Under the pieces are notes generated by a model. It was not told the DNA's origin and made no database searches. It worked only from the letters and a program-made list of their open reading frames with translations. From assembly GCF_008274585.1 (NCBI RefSeq), contig NZ_VTRT01000004.1:62001-126000 (forward strand): a stretch of DNA of 64,000 nt, in the 5' to 3' direction. The position numbers were made by a program, and so were the translations under genes. How positions within the stretch are numbered: the stretch's first letter is position 1; every line of letters starts with the position of its first letter. Below, in pieces: positions 8,168 through 15,579 of the stretch. Origin of the DNA: Pedobacter sp. BS3. GTDB lineage: Bacteria; Bacteroidota; Bacteroidia; Sphingobacteriales; Sphingobacteriaceae.

Positions 8168-8515
8168 TTATACTCTTTTTGATTTGATACGGGCCGCTTT
8201 ACCGGTAAGGTCACGCAGGTAGAACAGTTTTGCACGACGAACTTTACCGTAGCTGTTCACTTGTATTTTATCAATATTGGGCGAATTTACCGGGAAGATA
8301 CGCTCAACACCAATTCCGTTTGATACTTTGCGCACAGTAAATGTTTCTGTAGCGCCAGCGCCGTTACGTTGAATAACAACACCTTGATATATCTGAATAC
8401 GTTCCTTGTTTCCTTCGCGTATTTTATAATGAACGCTGATCGTATCGCCCGCTTTAAATGCCGGAACTTCCTTTTTTTCGATAGCCTGTTCTTCAACAAA
8501 TTTTACTAAATCCAT
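8168..8515 (-). CDS. rplS: 50S ribosomal protein L19
   Basis: L19 lies at the 30S-50S interface. The 115-residue product has the family blocks [45 protein letters not shown] and [25 protein letters not shown] at 8515 ([10 protein letters not shown]) is preferred to a TTG four codons upstream. It is normally the last gene of rpsP-rimM-trmD-rplS. Here it is separated from trmD by a regulatory module and a 270-bp spacer, so it needs its own promoter, and it is closed by a good terminator. Confidence 0.96.
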   Translation of the reverse strand: MDLVKFVEEQAIEKKEVPAFKAGDTISVHYKIREGNKERIQIYQGVVIQRNGAGATETFTVRKVSNGIGVERIFPVNSPNIDKIQVNSYGKVRRAKLFYLRDLTGKAARIKSKRV

Positions 8516-8764
8516 GATTTTAAGCAATTAAACTGATTTTTAACCCGTAAAAATCGGATTGCAATATTAGGCAATATTTTTGGCAATAAAAAACCTTTTT
8601 TATTTTTTCCGGGGGCGCTTTCTGAGATGCTGTACGCTTTATTGCCGGATTACAATTGCAGGTGTATGTACTGGTTTACATCAAGCCATTTATATCCCGG
8701 ATTGCGGGGGATCCGTCTTGCTCAACTTTCAACCCCGACTGGTCGGAGGGGGGACGCTGTGCTT

Positions 8765-8799
8765 AACTTTCAACTTTAACCTTTTAATTTCAACTTCCT
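8765..8799. repeat. Heptamer-periodic array (5 units)
   Basis: Five 7-nt steps of the form AACTTTC/AACTTTA/ACCTTTT/AATTTCA/ACTTCCT. They overlap the histidine-kinase stop codon and lie upstream of rplS. Part of the dispersed 7-nt repeat family described in the findings. Confidence 0.55.
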
Positions 8800-9494
8800 A
8801 AGGGTAGCATAAAATAAAAAGAAGAACCTTGCTGATCATTGCTTTCGGCCCAGATTTTACCATCGTACTGTTGCAGGCAATTGTGGCACAATAGTAATCC
8901 TAATCCGGCACCTTTACCCATACCGTTTTTTTGCTTGTTTATCGAATTAAACAATTGCTCAATTTCATGAGCAGACATGCCTATGCCATTATCGCTAACG
9001 CAGATGCGGATGGTTTTTTTATGGCAGCTGGCAGAAACTTCTACACGCACAGGCGGCTTATTGAACTTAATGGCATTGAATAATAAATTGCGCAACACAA
9101 ACTCAAAAACCGGTAAGTTCAGCTTAACCCGCATGTTATGATCAATACGGTTCTCAATAACCGATTCATTATCAATGAACAGTTGCTTAACCGAAATAAT
9201 GATCAGATCGGCCTGAAGCTTTAGCAGTACAGATTGGCTAACCTGGGGTAATTTTTGGGTAAGCTGCAGGTTTACCCATCCCAGCATGGTATCTAACAAC
9301 GCACCCGATGAGTTGATGTGCGCATTTAATACCCCCACAATATCCCGGCACGTTTCGTTCAAATCATCAGCCTTTAATGTTTCAAGATAAACAGCAAGCT
9401 GGTTAAGTGGCGCTTTAATATCGTGTGCGATCATGCCAAGCAGCAGCATGTTTATATCGGGCCCTGAAGAACGTTTTTTATGGAAGTTAATCAT
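8790..9494 (-). CDS. Soluble sensor-type histidine kinase without a sensor domain
   Basis: A 234-residue kinase core with all catalytic boxes: H box MIAHDIKAPLNQL near residue 25, N box NLLFNAIKFNK, G1 VSDNGIGMS and G2 GKGAGLGLLLCHNC. There is no membrane segment, PAS or GAF domain before the H box, so input must come from a partner. The ATG at 9494 overlaps the end of the upstream HTH gene (ATGATTAA), implying translational coupling and perhaps a direct complex. No response regulator is nearby. Both genes sit inside the ribosomal rpsP-rplS cluster. Confidence 0.88.
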   Translation of the reverse strand: MINFHKKRSSGPDINMLLLGMIAHDIKAPLNQLAVYLETLKADDLNETCRDIVGVLNAHINSSGALLDTMLGWVNLQLTQKLPQVSQSVLLKLQADLIIISVKQLFIDNESVIENRIDHNMRVKLNLPVFEFVLRNLLFNAIKFNKPPVRVEVSASCHKKTIRICVSDNGIGMSAHEIEQLFNSINKQKNGMGKGAGLGLLLCHNCLQQYDGKIWAESNDQQGSSFYFMLPLGS

Positions 9495-9765
9495 GATTCT
9501 CGTCGTTAAATTCATTAAGAAGCTGGCGCAGCGTTTTATTGCTGGTATCAAAATTGTCCAGCCCGCCCGGCGCCAGGCCGAATATCCGTTCAAGCTGAAC
9601 AACTTTCTGGTGAGGAATGTCGCGGGATTCCGTTATCCTGATATTGCGGTAATTAGCAAATGTATTTGCCGATACCCCGATTACTTTGGGGATTATTTTC
9701 AGTGCTTTATGGTAATCTTTCATGGGAAGATTGGAGAGTAAAGCGTTAATGCGGTATTTATTCAT
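9487..9765 (-). CDS. Small HTH-like protein coupled to the histidine kinase
   Basis: A 92-residue protein starting MNKYRINALLSNLPMKDYHK. The stretch KVIGVSANTFANYRNI looks like a helix-turn-helix recognition region, and the C-terminus is predicted helical (TSNKTLRQLLNEFNDE). It could be a DNA-binding regulator whose activity is set by the kinase, whose start codon it overlaps. The family is not recognised with certainty. A GTG nine codons upstream is possible, but the ATG at 9765 fits better. Divergent from another HTH gene at 9904. Confidence 0.6.
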   Translation of the reverse strand: MNKYRINALLSNLPMKDYHKALKIIPKVIGVSANTFANYRNIRITESRDIPHQKVVQLERIFGLAPGGLDNFDTSNKTLRQLLNEFNDENHD

Positions 9766-9769
9766 AAGC

Positions 9770-9842
9770 ACAAAATTTTGTATTATTACCATAGAATTTT
9801 GGGAAACTACAACAAATTTTTGTAATATAAATACAATTGTAT
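9770..9842. promoter_or_regulatory. Candidate operators between divergent HTH genes
   Basis: The AT-rich spacer holds a perfect 12-bp palindrome ACAAAATTTTGT at 9770-9781 (5 bp upstream of the minus-strand gene), a related ACAAATTTTTGTAA near 9813, and another 12-bp palindrome ATACAATTGTAT at 9831-9842. Similar half-sites (ACAAA, TTTTGT) repeat, suggesting binding by one or both flanking HTH proteins. Confidence 0.45.
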
Positions 9843-9903
9843 GTAAAGTTTACCAACAAAAATAAATATTACAATCATATAAAGAATTTATTTCTATTTA
9901 TTT

Positions 9904-10248
9904 ATGCCGCTCAAGGACCTTATAGACGAAATACTTAAAGAAAAAAACCGCTCGCTAAGCTGGCTTGCATCCGAAATGGGTAAAACTTTTGATGGATTAA
10001 AACGCAGCCTGGTGAGAGAATCTATTAAGTATGCCGACCTGAAACGTATGGCCGAAATATTAGAAATATCGCCCAGAAGCTTCTTCCCGGATGTAACCGA
10101 AACACCCCAGCACGTGGTTGCCGAGGAATATGTACCTTATTCGAATCTGAGGAATGAGTTGGTATCGTACCAGGAGTTGGTAAAAATGTTGAAAAGCCAG
10201 GTTCAGGATAAAGAGCGGATCATAGAGCTGCTTACCCGCTCAAAATAA
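9904..10248 (+). CDS. XRE-like HTH protein with C-terminal coiled coil
   Basis: A 114-residue protein. Residues about 1-60 (LIDEILKEKNRSLSWLASEM, then GKTFDGLKRSLV, then YADLKRMAEILEISPRSFFP) resemble a Cro/C1-type helix-turn-helix in which a short hydrophobic loop precedes the closing helices. Residues about 80-112 (SYQELVKMLKSQVQDKERII) form a coiled coil, probably for dimerisation. It is transcribed divergently from the HTH/kinase pair and convergently with trmD. Possibly the DNA-binding output or repressor of the module. Confidence 0.7.
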   Translation: MPLKDLIDEILKEKNRSLSWLASEMGKTFDGLKRSLVRESIKYADLKRMAEILEISPRSFFPDVTETPQHVVAEEYVPYSNLRNELVSYQELVKMLKSQVQDKERIIELLTRSK

Positions 10249-10275
10249 TTATCCGGCAGGGAAGGCGGGAATTTC

Positions 10276-10950
10276 TCAATCCAGCAAATCCGGACGGCGG
10301 ATGCGGGTGCGTTCAAGCGCCTGTTCATAGCGCCAGTTGTCAATAGCAGCCTGGTTGCCGCTTAGTAAAATATCAGGCACTTTATGTCCGTTCCAATCGG
10401 CAGGACGGGTGTAAACCGGGGCATCCAGCAATTCCCCCTGAAAAGAATCAGATAAGGCGGATGTTTCATCAGATAACACACCGGGGATAAGGCGTACAAC
10501 GGCATCAACCAGAACTGCGGCAGGCAATTCGCCGCCAGAGAGCACATAATCGCCAATAGAAATTTCGCGGGTCACAAATATATCACGTATGCGCTGGTCA
10601 ATGCCCTTGTAATGGCCGCATAAAATGATGATATTTTTCGCAATGGAGAGGCTGTTGGCAATGCTTTGATTCAGCGTTTCGCCATCAGGTGTCATAAAAA
10701 TTACGTCGCTGTAGTTTCTTTCTGCTTTAAGCGATTCTATACACCGGGCAAATGGCTCGATGGCCATCACCATGCCACTGCCGCCACCGTACGGATAATC
10801 GTCCACGCTTTTGTGCTTGTTAAAGGCATAATCGCGAAGGTTATGTACGCAAATCTCAACCAGCCCCTTTTTTTGTGCACGCTGCAAAATAGAATGAGCA
10901 AACGGACTTTCGAGCAGGCCAGGTAAAACGGATATAATGTCAAAACGCAT
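10276..10950 (-). CDS. trmD: tRNA (guanine-N1)-methyltransferase
   Basis: TrmD methylates G37 of tRNAs reading C-starting codons, preventing frameshifts. The 224-residue protein shows [17 protein letters not shown] at the N-terminus, the [12 protein letters not shown] loop, and the trefoil-knot SAM site in two pieces: [12 protein letters not shown] and [16 protein letters not shown]. It is the third gene of the rpsP-rimM-trmD operon. The next gene downstream is on the opposite strand, so the operon ends here instead of continuing to rplS. Confidence 0.97.
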   Translation of the reverse strand: MRFDIISVLPGLLESPFAHSILQRAQKKGLVEICVHNLRDYAFNKHKSVDDYPYGGGSGMVMAIEPFARCIESLKAERNYSDVIFMTPDGETLNQSIANSLSIAKNIIILCGHYKGIDQRIRDIFVTREISIGDYVLSGGELPAAVLVDAVVRLIPGVLSDETSALSDSFQGELLDAPVYTRPADWNGHKVPDILLSGNQAAIDNWRYEQALERTRIRRPDLLD

Positions 10951-10983
10951 AGAAGCGGTTGTTAGTTGGTTTATTTGTTATAC

Positions 10984-11053
10984 TGTTGCGTGTTGTGAGT
11001 TACGGGTTATGGGTCTGGTAATCTCGTAACCCGTAACATATAACTCGTAACTC
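10984..11053. repeat. Heptamer-periodic array in the rimM-trmD spacer
   Basis: Ten 7-nt steps (TGTTGCG, TGTTGTG, AGTTACG, GGTTATG ... GTAACCC, GTAACAT, ATAACTC, GTAACTC). The first half is the reverse complement in style of the second, so the spacer RNA can fold back on itself inside an operon. Confidence 0.65.
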
Positions 11054-11055
11054 AT

Positions 11056-11583
11056 TCAGCTTCCCAAATACACATCCAGTAGGCCATCGGGTAAATTTAC
11101 GTGTAAAATACCGGCTTCTTCATCAATCTCATCGATAAAATCATTGTTTAACGGAAACATGATTTCACGGAACTGGTATGCTACCACAGCTACAAGCTGC
11201 TGCGGATATTCATGTATGGCAATAATTTCGCCTAATTCGCCGTGGTTGGCATCATGTACTATAAAACCTTCCAGATCGGTATAGCGAAACTCATCGGCGT
11301 TACGTTGCGGCTTTTTTGAATTGGGCAGGTAAATGCTTTTTTTTACCAGTTGTGCGGCTTGGTCAATTGTCGTAATATCCTCTAAATATAGATAGGCGGT
11401 TTTATTGGCCTGCATTTTAACGGCTGACGTAAAAAATGGAACGAGCTTGCCATTTATCTCTACAAAAATAGTATCGAGCTCCAACTCTTCCGGCTCGTCA
11501 TATTCAAAGTAAGCTTGTACCTCGCCTTTCAGCCCGCGTGTTTTGGTAATATAACCAATGTAAAAACTGTCTTCTGTTTTCAT
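11056..11583 (-). CDS. rimM: Ribosome maturation factor RimM
   Basis: RimM binds S19 and assists maturation of the 30S head and 16S 3' domain. The 175-residue protein has the N-terminal barrel opening FYIGYITKTRGLKGEVQAYF and the PRC-barrel part DLEGFIVHDANHGELGEI, ending in the family ILHVNLPDGLLDVYL. It lies between rpsP and trmD, with structured spacers of about 100 bp on each side. Confidence 0.95.
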   Translation of the reverse strand: MKTEDSFYIGYITKTRGLKGEVQAYFEYDEPEELELDTIFVEINGKLVPFFTSAVKMQANKTAYLYLEDITTIDQAAQLVKKSIYLPNSKKPQRNADEFRYTDLEGFIVHDANHGELGEIIAIHEYPQQLVAVVAYQFREIMFPLNNDFIDEIDEEAGILHVNLPDGLLDVYLGS

Positions 11584-11624
11584 TCGCTTTTAATCGATGA
11601 AGCCATTATCAATGGCCTTAAACA

Positions 11625-11662
11625 ATAATAGCGAAGGTCTTTTGAAAGAACTTCGCTATTAT
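11625..11662 (-). other. Long hairpin between rpsP and rimM
   Basis: A 12-bp perfect stem, ATAATAGCGAAG (11625-11636) against CTTCGCTATTAT (11651-11662), with a 14-nt loop that can pair further (TCTT/AAGA). It could protect the rpsP mRNA 3' end or attenuate transcription into rimM. There is no strong T-run, so it is not called a terminator. Confidence 0.6.
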
Positions 11663-11680
11663 ATGTAAAAGAATACGCTG

Positions 11681-12253
11681 TTATTCAGCGGTCTCTTCGC
11701 CTGCTTCGGCAGCCGGAGCTTCCTGGGCTTCTGCTGCAGGGGCTTCGCCTTCTGCAACTTCTTCCTCAGCAGGAGCTTCAGCTTCCTCTGCCGGAGGTGT
11801 ATTTTTAGCAGCTATGGCAGCAGCTTTTTCTTCTTTCTTTTTGGCTTCAGCAGCTAAAGCAGCTTTTTTGGTTTCTTCTTTCGATTTAACCAAACCGTCT
11901 TTTTTGCTGTTGATGCGACCTTCTTTAGCAGAAAGCCATTCGTTGAATTTTGCTTCGGCCTGCTCTGCAGTTAAAGCGCCTTTTTTAACGCCGCCTTCTA
12001 AGTGTTTTTTGTATAAAACACCTTTGTATGATAAAATAGCACGGGCTGTATCGGTAGGCTGTGCGCCGTTATTTACCCATTGCAATGCTTTATCAAAGTT
12101 AAGGTCAATGGTAGCCGGATTGGTGTTTGGGTTGTATGAACCTAAGCGCTCAATAAAACGACCATCTCTTGGAGCACGTGAATCTGCTACCACTACATGG
12201 TAAAAAGGCTTCCCTTTTTTACCGAATCTTTGCAATCTGATTTTAGTTGCCAT
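11681..12253 (-). CDS. rpsP: 30S ribosomal protein S16 with long acidic tail
   Basis: S16 is a primary assembly protein of the 30S body. Residues 1-80 carry the conserved core ([20 protein letters not shown], then [13 protein letters not shown], then [17 protein letters not shown]). The protein then extends to 190 residues, against about 80-90 in E. coli. The tail is a Lys-rich helix (about 95-145) followed by a low-complexity Ala/Glu/Pro stretch (about 147-190). Such extensions occur in Bacteroidota S16. First gene of rpsP-rimM-trmD. Confidence 0.96.
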   Translation of the reverse strand: MATKIRLQRFGKKGKPFYHVVVADSRAPRDGRFIERLGSYNPNTNPATIDLNFDKALQWVNNGAQPTDTARAILSYKGVLYKKHLEGGVKKGALTAEQAEAKFNEWLSAKEGRINSKKDGLVKSKEETKKAALAAEAKKKEEKAAAIAAKNTPPAEEAEAPAEEEVAEGEAPAAEAQEAPAAEAGEETAE

Positions 12254-12362
12254 TCTTTTTTAATGATTTATGTATCCAACATAGTTCCCGGAGCACATGC
12301 TGCGGGGCTGCAAAGATATAAAAAAATTACTATTAAAAAGCCAATTGCCTATTTTTGCCGGC

Positions 12363-12896
12363 ATGTCTCAGGAGAAGCTCAGAATCGCCATTGATATGGA
12401 CGAGGTAATTGCCGATGTTATCAATAAATTTTTAAGACTTTATAACCGTGATTATAATGTACCGCTGGATATCAAGTTAGTTCCCGGCAAGGAATTTTAC
12501 GAAATATTACCCGAAGAGATCAATCAGAAATACTACGAGTATATTCATGAGAAAGGATTCTTCCGCGATCTTGAACTGTTTCCGGATGCTTATGATGTGA
12601 TTAAGGCGCTTCACGATAAGTACGAGGTGTATATTGTTTCTGCCGCCATGGAATTCAGGAACTCGCTGGAAGATAAATTTGACTGGCTGGCCGAGCATCT
12701 TCCTTTTATTGACTGGAAGCATATTGTGTTTTGCGGCAATAAAATTGTTGATGCCGATATTATGATTGACGACCGTATTAAAAACTTTATTGATTTTAAG
12801 GGCCGGAAGCTATTGTTTACATCACCGCATAACATGCTTATTTCACATTATGAGCGTGTGAATAACTGGAAAGAAGTGGCTGCGAAATTGCTGTAA
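12363..12896 (+). CDS. 5'(3')-deoxyribonucleotidase-like HAD phosphatase
   Basis: A 177-residue cytoplasmic HAD-superfamily protein of the NT5C / YorS group, which removes phosphate from deoxyribonucleotides. Motif I is IDMDEVIAD (Asp nucleophile and Asp+2), motif II is the IVSAAMEF region, and motif IV is VDADIMIDDRIKNF. The cap contains KGFFRDLELFPDA. ATG at 12363 is chosen; 22 upstream in-frame codons have no family match and run into the rpsP promoter region. Divergent from rpsP. Confidence 0.88.
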   Translation: MSQEKLRIAIDMDEVIADVINKFLRLYNRDYNVPLDIKLVPGKEFYEILPEEINQKYYEYIHEKGFFRDLELFPDAYDVIKALHDKYEVYIVSAAMEFRNSLEDKFDWLAEHLPFIDWKHIVFCGNKIVDADIMIDDRIKNFIDFKGRKLLFTSPHNMLISHYERVNNWKEVAAKLL

Positions 12897-13024
12897 AGCT
12901 GTTCGTTTAGCGTATCGCCAGCAACATAATCGACATAAATTCGATTACCTTATTAGTATCCATATTAAGATTGCTTCACTCTACCACGATCCTATACTTC
13001 AGTTCGCAACGGCGAAAATAGCGG

Positions 13025-13055
13025 CGTCATTGCGAGCGCAGCGAAGCAATCTTTA
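13025..13055. repeat. Dispersed repeat CGTCATTGCGAG...CGAAGCAATC, copy 1
   Basis: CGTCATTGCGAGCGCAGCGA followed by AGCAATCTTTA. It has imperfect dyad symmetry (ATTGC-n-GCAAT). A second copy lies at 35336-35370. I recognise this as a common interspersed repeat in this group of bacteria. The rest of the 12897-13086 spacer shows nothing else. Confidence 0.65.
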
Positions 13056-13086
13056 TATTGTTTATCGAATCCGTATTAATCAGCAA

Positions 13087-13296
13087 TTAACGCTTTTTTG
13101 CGGTAGCAACAACGGCAATGCCGGCTATTAAAACCACAGCGCCGGCGTAAGGCGGCCAGTTTACTGTTTTCTGCTTATCAGCCGAAACTTCGAGCGGGCC
13201 GGCATCAATCACTTTTTCTTTTTTGGTATAGGTAAATCCACCCCAGATCAGCATGACTATGCCAATTACAATTAATACAACTCCAAATGTTCTCAT
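13087..13296 (-). CDS. Small two-span membrane protein
   Basis: A 69-residue protein with two hydrophobic segments (about residues 3-22, GVVLIVIGIVMLIWGGFTY, and 47-63, PYAGAVVLIAGIAVVA) separated by a charged loop (TKKEKVIDAGPLEVSADKQK). It ends in a Lys-Lys-Arg tail, so both ends probably face the cytoplasm. It resembles DUF3185-type small membrane proteins. No function can be given. It is a single gene with its own start ATG. Confidence 0.7.
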   Translation of the reverse strand: MRTFGVVLIVIGIVMLIWGGFTYTKKEKVIDAGPLEVSADKQKTVNWPPYAGAVVLIAGIAVVATAKKR

Positions 13297-13401
13297 AATT
13301 TTCAGGTTTATTGTAACTATTAAGCACGCAAAGCGAAGTTTTGTTTGATTTAATATAAAACCAGCATCAATTAGAAATCAAATTGTACTGTTTCCTGAAC
13401 G

Positions 13402-14187
13402 TTATTGTTTCAACTTTCCGGATTGATAAACGGCCTCACCATTCACAATCTTCCAGGTCAGGTATAGCTTTTCGCCCCGGTATTTGTTGGGATTACCTGC
13501 AATTTCGCGAATCAGGTCATCGTCGTCAGGTATCAGAACCGGTGCCCGGTAAGCGTTAATTTCTTTCCGGCTTAATATCAGGTAGCGGGCTTTGGGATAT
13601 TCTGTAATTCCTTCGAAAAATAAATCGAATTTTCCGCGTTGGTTCAGGGCATCCTCATAGCGTGCAAGCCTGGTTTGCGATTGAGCTGTCGCGACGTTGG
13701 TTTCTGTAAAAGGCAGCGAAGCGATATCCTGTTCTGTACCTTGCTTCTCCTCGGCATAAAACATGACATCATTCCGGTAATATTCTTTTATGATGCGGTA
13801 TGGCTTGTCAGATGGGGTTGCCTTGCTGTTTTCTGAGTAAAATATTACCCGGTTATCTTTTAAATAATAACGCCTTTTGCTATAACCGAGCTCTGCTTTA
13901 TCACATGTTTCCTCGTATAAAACAGGCGCATTATTGTAGGTATAACGCGTAACGTAAAACGACGAATCTCCTAATGTGTACACTAAACTGGAAGTTTTTT
14001 CGGCCTGGTTTAATGTAGCGTTTACAGAATCTACATAGGTATTTATAGTTGCTTCGTTAAGGCTTTCGTTGGCTTGTAACTCTGCCTGCGGATGATTAGG
14101 CTTAAAGTACTTGCAGGATAGCCCCAAAAACAAAACGATACATCCTGTTAACCATTTTATAGTAATATGCGTAGAGTGTTGCTTCAT
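13402..14187 (-). CDS. Hypothetical lipoprotein
   Basis: About 261 residues from the ATG at 14187 (MKQHSTHITIKWLTGCIVLF). A lipobox-like LFLGLSC places a lipidated Cys near residue 26, so it is probably anchored to the outer membrane. The mature part is hydrophilic and beta-rich, with no recognised domain. Sixty in-frame codons upstream of the ATG read through heptamer-repeat DNA and are excluded. Confidence 0.7.
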   Translation of the reverse strand: MKQHSTHITIKWLTGCIVLFLGLSCKYFKPNHPQAELQANESLNEATINTYVDSVNATLNQAEKTSSLVYTLGDSSFYVTRYTYNNAPVLYEETCDKAELGYSKRRYYLKDNRVIFYSENSKATPSDKPYRIIKEYYRNDVMFYAEEKQGTEQDIASLPFTETNVATAQSQTRLARYEDALNQRGKFDLFFEGITEYPKARYLILSRKEINAYRAPVLIPDDDDLIREIAGNPNKYRGEKLYLTWKIVNGEAVYQSGKLKQ

Positions 14188-14290
14188 TGCCAAATATATT
14201 TCTAACAATAAAATATAAGAAAAAGTTATGCCATTTTTTAGGGTGGAAGGCGGAGGGCGTGAAGGTGTAAGGTTTTTAGGGGCGAAGCAG

Positions 14291-14374
14291 GTTATAAGTT
14301 GTAGGTTATACATTTTACATTGTAGGCTGATAACAAGCGACAATATAACAATGCAACAATCAGACAATCTTAAT
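14291..14374. repeat. Heptamer-periodic array (12 units) between lipoprotein and Rrf2 genes
   Basis: Steps of 7 nt: GTTATAA, GTTGTAG, GTTATAC, ATTTTAC, ATTGTAG, GCTGATA, ACAAGCG, ACAATAT, AACAATG, CAACAAT and so on. It ends beside the Rrf2 stop codon. Style switches from GTT-type to AAC-type, the other strand's form. Confidence 0.6.
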
Positions 14375-14382
14375 ACTTGATT

Positions 14383-14877
14383 CTACAAATCCACAATATC
14401 AGATACCTTGCCTTTTGTGCCAGAGCTTTGCGTTGGCGGGAGCGCCTTTTCCGGGCTAAGCTCATCTTCCTTTTTCATCATATCCCAGATACTGGTATCG
14501 CCTAAAATTTTAAGGGTAGCATCACGAACTTCACGCATTACATCGCGTATGCCGCAATAATCTTCGGTGCATTCCTCGCAACGTTCATAAAAGTTTAAGC
14601 TTACACAGGGTAGCAGGGCAATGGGCCCGTCAATAACGCGGATAATGGCCGACATTTTAATTTCCTGCGCAGGTTTCATCAGGTAATATCCGCCGCCGGC
14701 GCCTTTTTTACTTCCTAAAAAACCACTGCGTTTTAGCTCAAGCAATATGGCTTCAAGGAATTTTTTAGGCAGCTGCTCCTGTTCTGCTATATCTGATATC
14801 AGCATGGGCCGGTTACCTTCGTTCCGGGCCAATGCTATGAGGGCCTTAAATGCGTATTTTGCTTTCTTGGTTAACAA
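14383..14877 (-). CDS. Rrf2-family transcriptional regulator
   Basis: A 164-residue winged-helix regulator. The N-terminus KKAKYAFKALIALARNEG and the helix ISDIAEQEQLPKKFLEAILL are classic Rrf2, followed by KKGAGGGYYLMKP. A four-cysteine set (LPC, then ERCEECTEDYCG) could hold an iron-sulfur cluster, as in IscR and NsrR; CymR types lack it. It is transcribed with the siroheme and sulfite-reductase genes, so it probably senses sulfur or redox state for that operon. The start is TTG at 14877. Confidence 0.88.
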   Translation of the reverse strand: MLTKKAKYAFKALIALARNEGNRPMLISDIAEQEQLPKKFLEAILLELKRSGFLGSKKGAGGGYYLMKPAQEIKMSAIIRVIDGPIALLPCVSLNFYERCEECTEDYCGIRDVMREVRDATLKILGDTSIWDMMKKEDELSPEKALPPTQSSGTKGKVSDIVDL

Positions 14878-14938
14878 CTTTCAAACGGTTTAATAGTTAA
14901 AATTAGGAAATAAACGTGAAATAAAAATACCGGGAGTG

Positions 14939-15565
14939 TCAGAAATCTGATGAGGAGCGGTTGACCTCGCTGTTTTTTGAGGCAACCAGCACTTCTGTGA
15001 TCTTGTTAAGCTGCTGTACTTTTTGTTGAAAATCGCCTGATAATTGTTCGCGGATGGCGGCGAGGTTAGCTAAAACATCGTCAATTTCATCGGGAAAAGC
15101 TTTGGTTAACACCTCTTTAACGCGTTTTGCTATGGTGGGTGATTTCCCATTGGTTGAAATGGCAATTTTTAAATCACCTTTCTGAACTACCGAGCTTAAA
15201 TAAAAATCGCATAGATCGGGAGTGTCGGCAACATTGGTAAGAATGTTATGATGCCGGCAGCATATTTTTATCTGCCGGCTTGCATTTTTATCATTCACGG
15301 CTACAATAACCAGGTTCACATCCTGCAGATCCTGTTCTGAAAATGATTTTTCAGCGTATGGGATCTGCCTTGACCGGAGAAACTGCAAGGTTGCCGGTGC
15401 TATTTTTCCGGCCACCAGCTTTACGGTTGCTGCCGGCGAATTGCTGAATATGGCTTGTAATTTTTCCAGTGCCACATTGCCTCCGCCCACAATTAAAAAC
15501 CGGATATTTTCCGGCTTTAAAAAAACGGGGAACAGCGTATTTTTATGCAGGGCGTCTTTGTTCAT
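14939..15565 (-). CDS. Precorrin-2 dehydrogenase / sirohydrochlorin ferrochelatase (siroheme synthase)
   Basis: About 208 residues, matching the CysG N-terminal (Met8p-like) module that oxidises precorrin-2 and inserts iron to make siroheme. It has the NAD-binding RFLIVGGGNVALEKLQAI, VIVAVNDKNASRQI, NVADTPDLCDFYLSSVVQKG and the conserved ISTNGKSPTIAKRVKE. There is no SUMT methyltransferase domain. It lies 14 bp downstream of the sulfite reductase, which needs siroheme. ATG at 15565 is chosen over a GTG one codon earlier. Confidence 0.9.
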   Translation of the reverse strand: MNKDALHKNTLFPVFLKPENIRFLIVGGGNVALEKLQAIFSNSPAATVKLVAGKIAPATLQFLRSRQIPYAEKSFSEQDLQDVNLVIVAVNDKNASRQIKICCRHHNILTNVADTPDLCDFYLSSVVQKGDLKIAISTNGKSPTIAKRVKEVLTKAFPDEIDDVLANLAAIREQLSGDFQQKVQQLNKITEVLVASKNSEVNRSSSDF

Positions 15566-15579
15566 CACCCTTTGTATGT

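Noticed and set aside
11814-12203. Plus-strand open frame opposite rpsP
   Set aside because: Its composition mirrors the Ala/Lys/Glu-rich tail of S16; antisense artefact.
14188-14367. N-terminal extension of the lipoprotein at 13402
   Set aside because: The extra 60 codons come from spacer DNA with 7-nt units and would bury the signal peptide.
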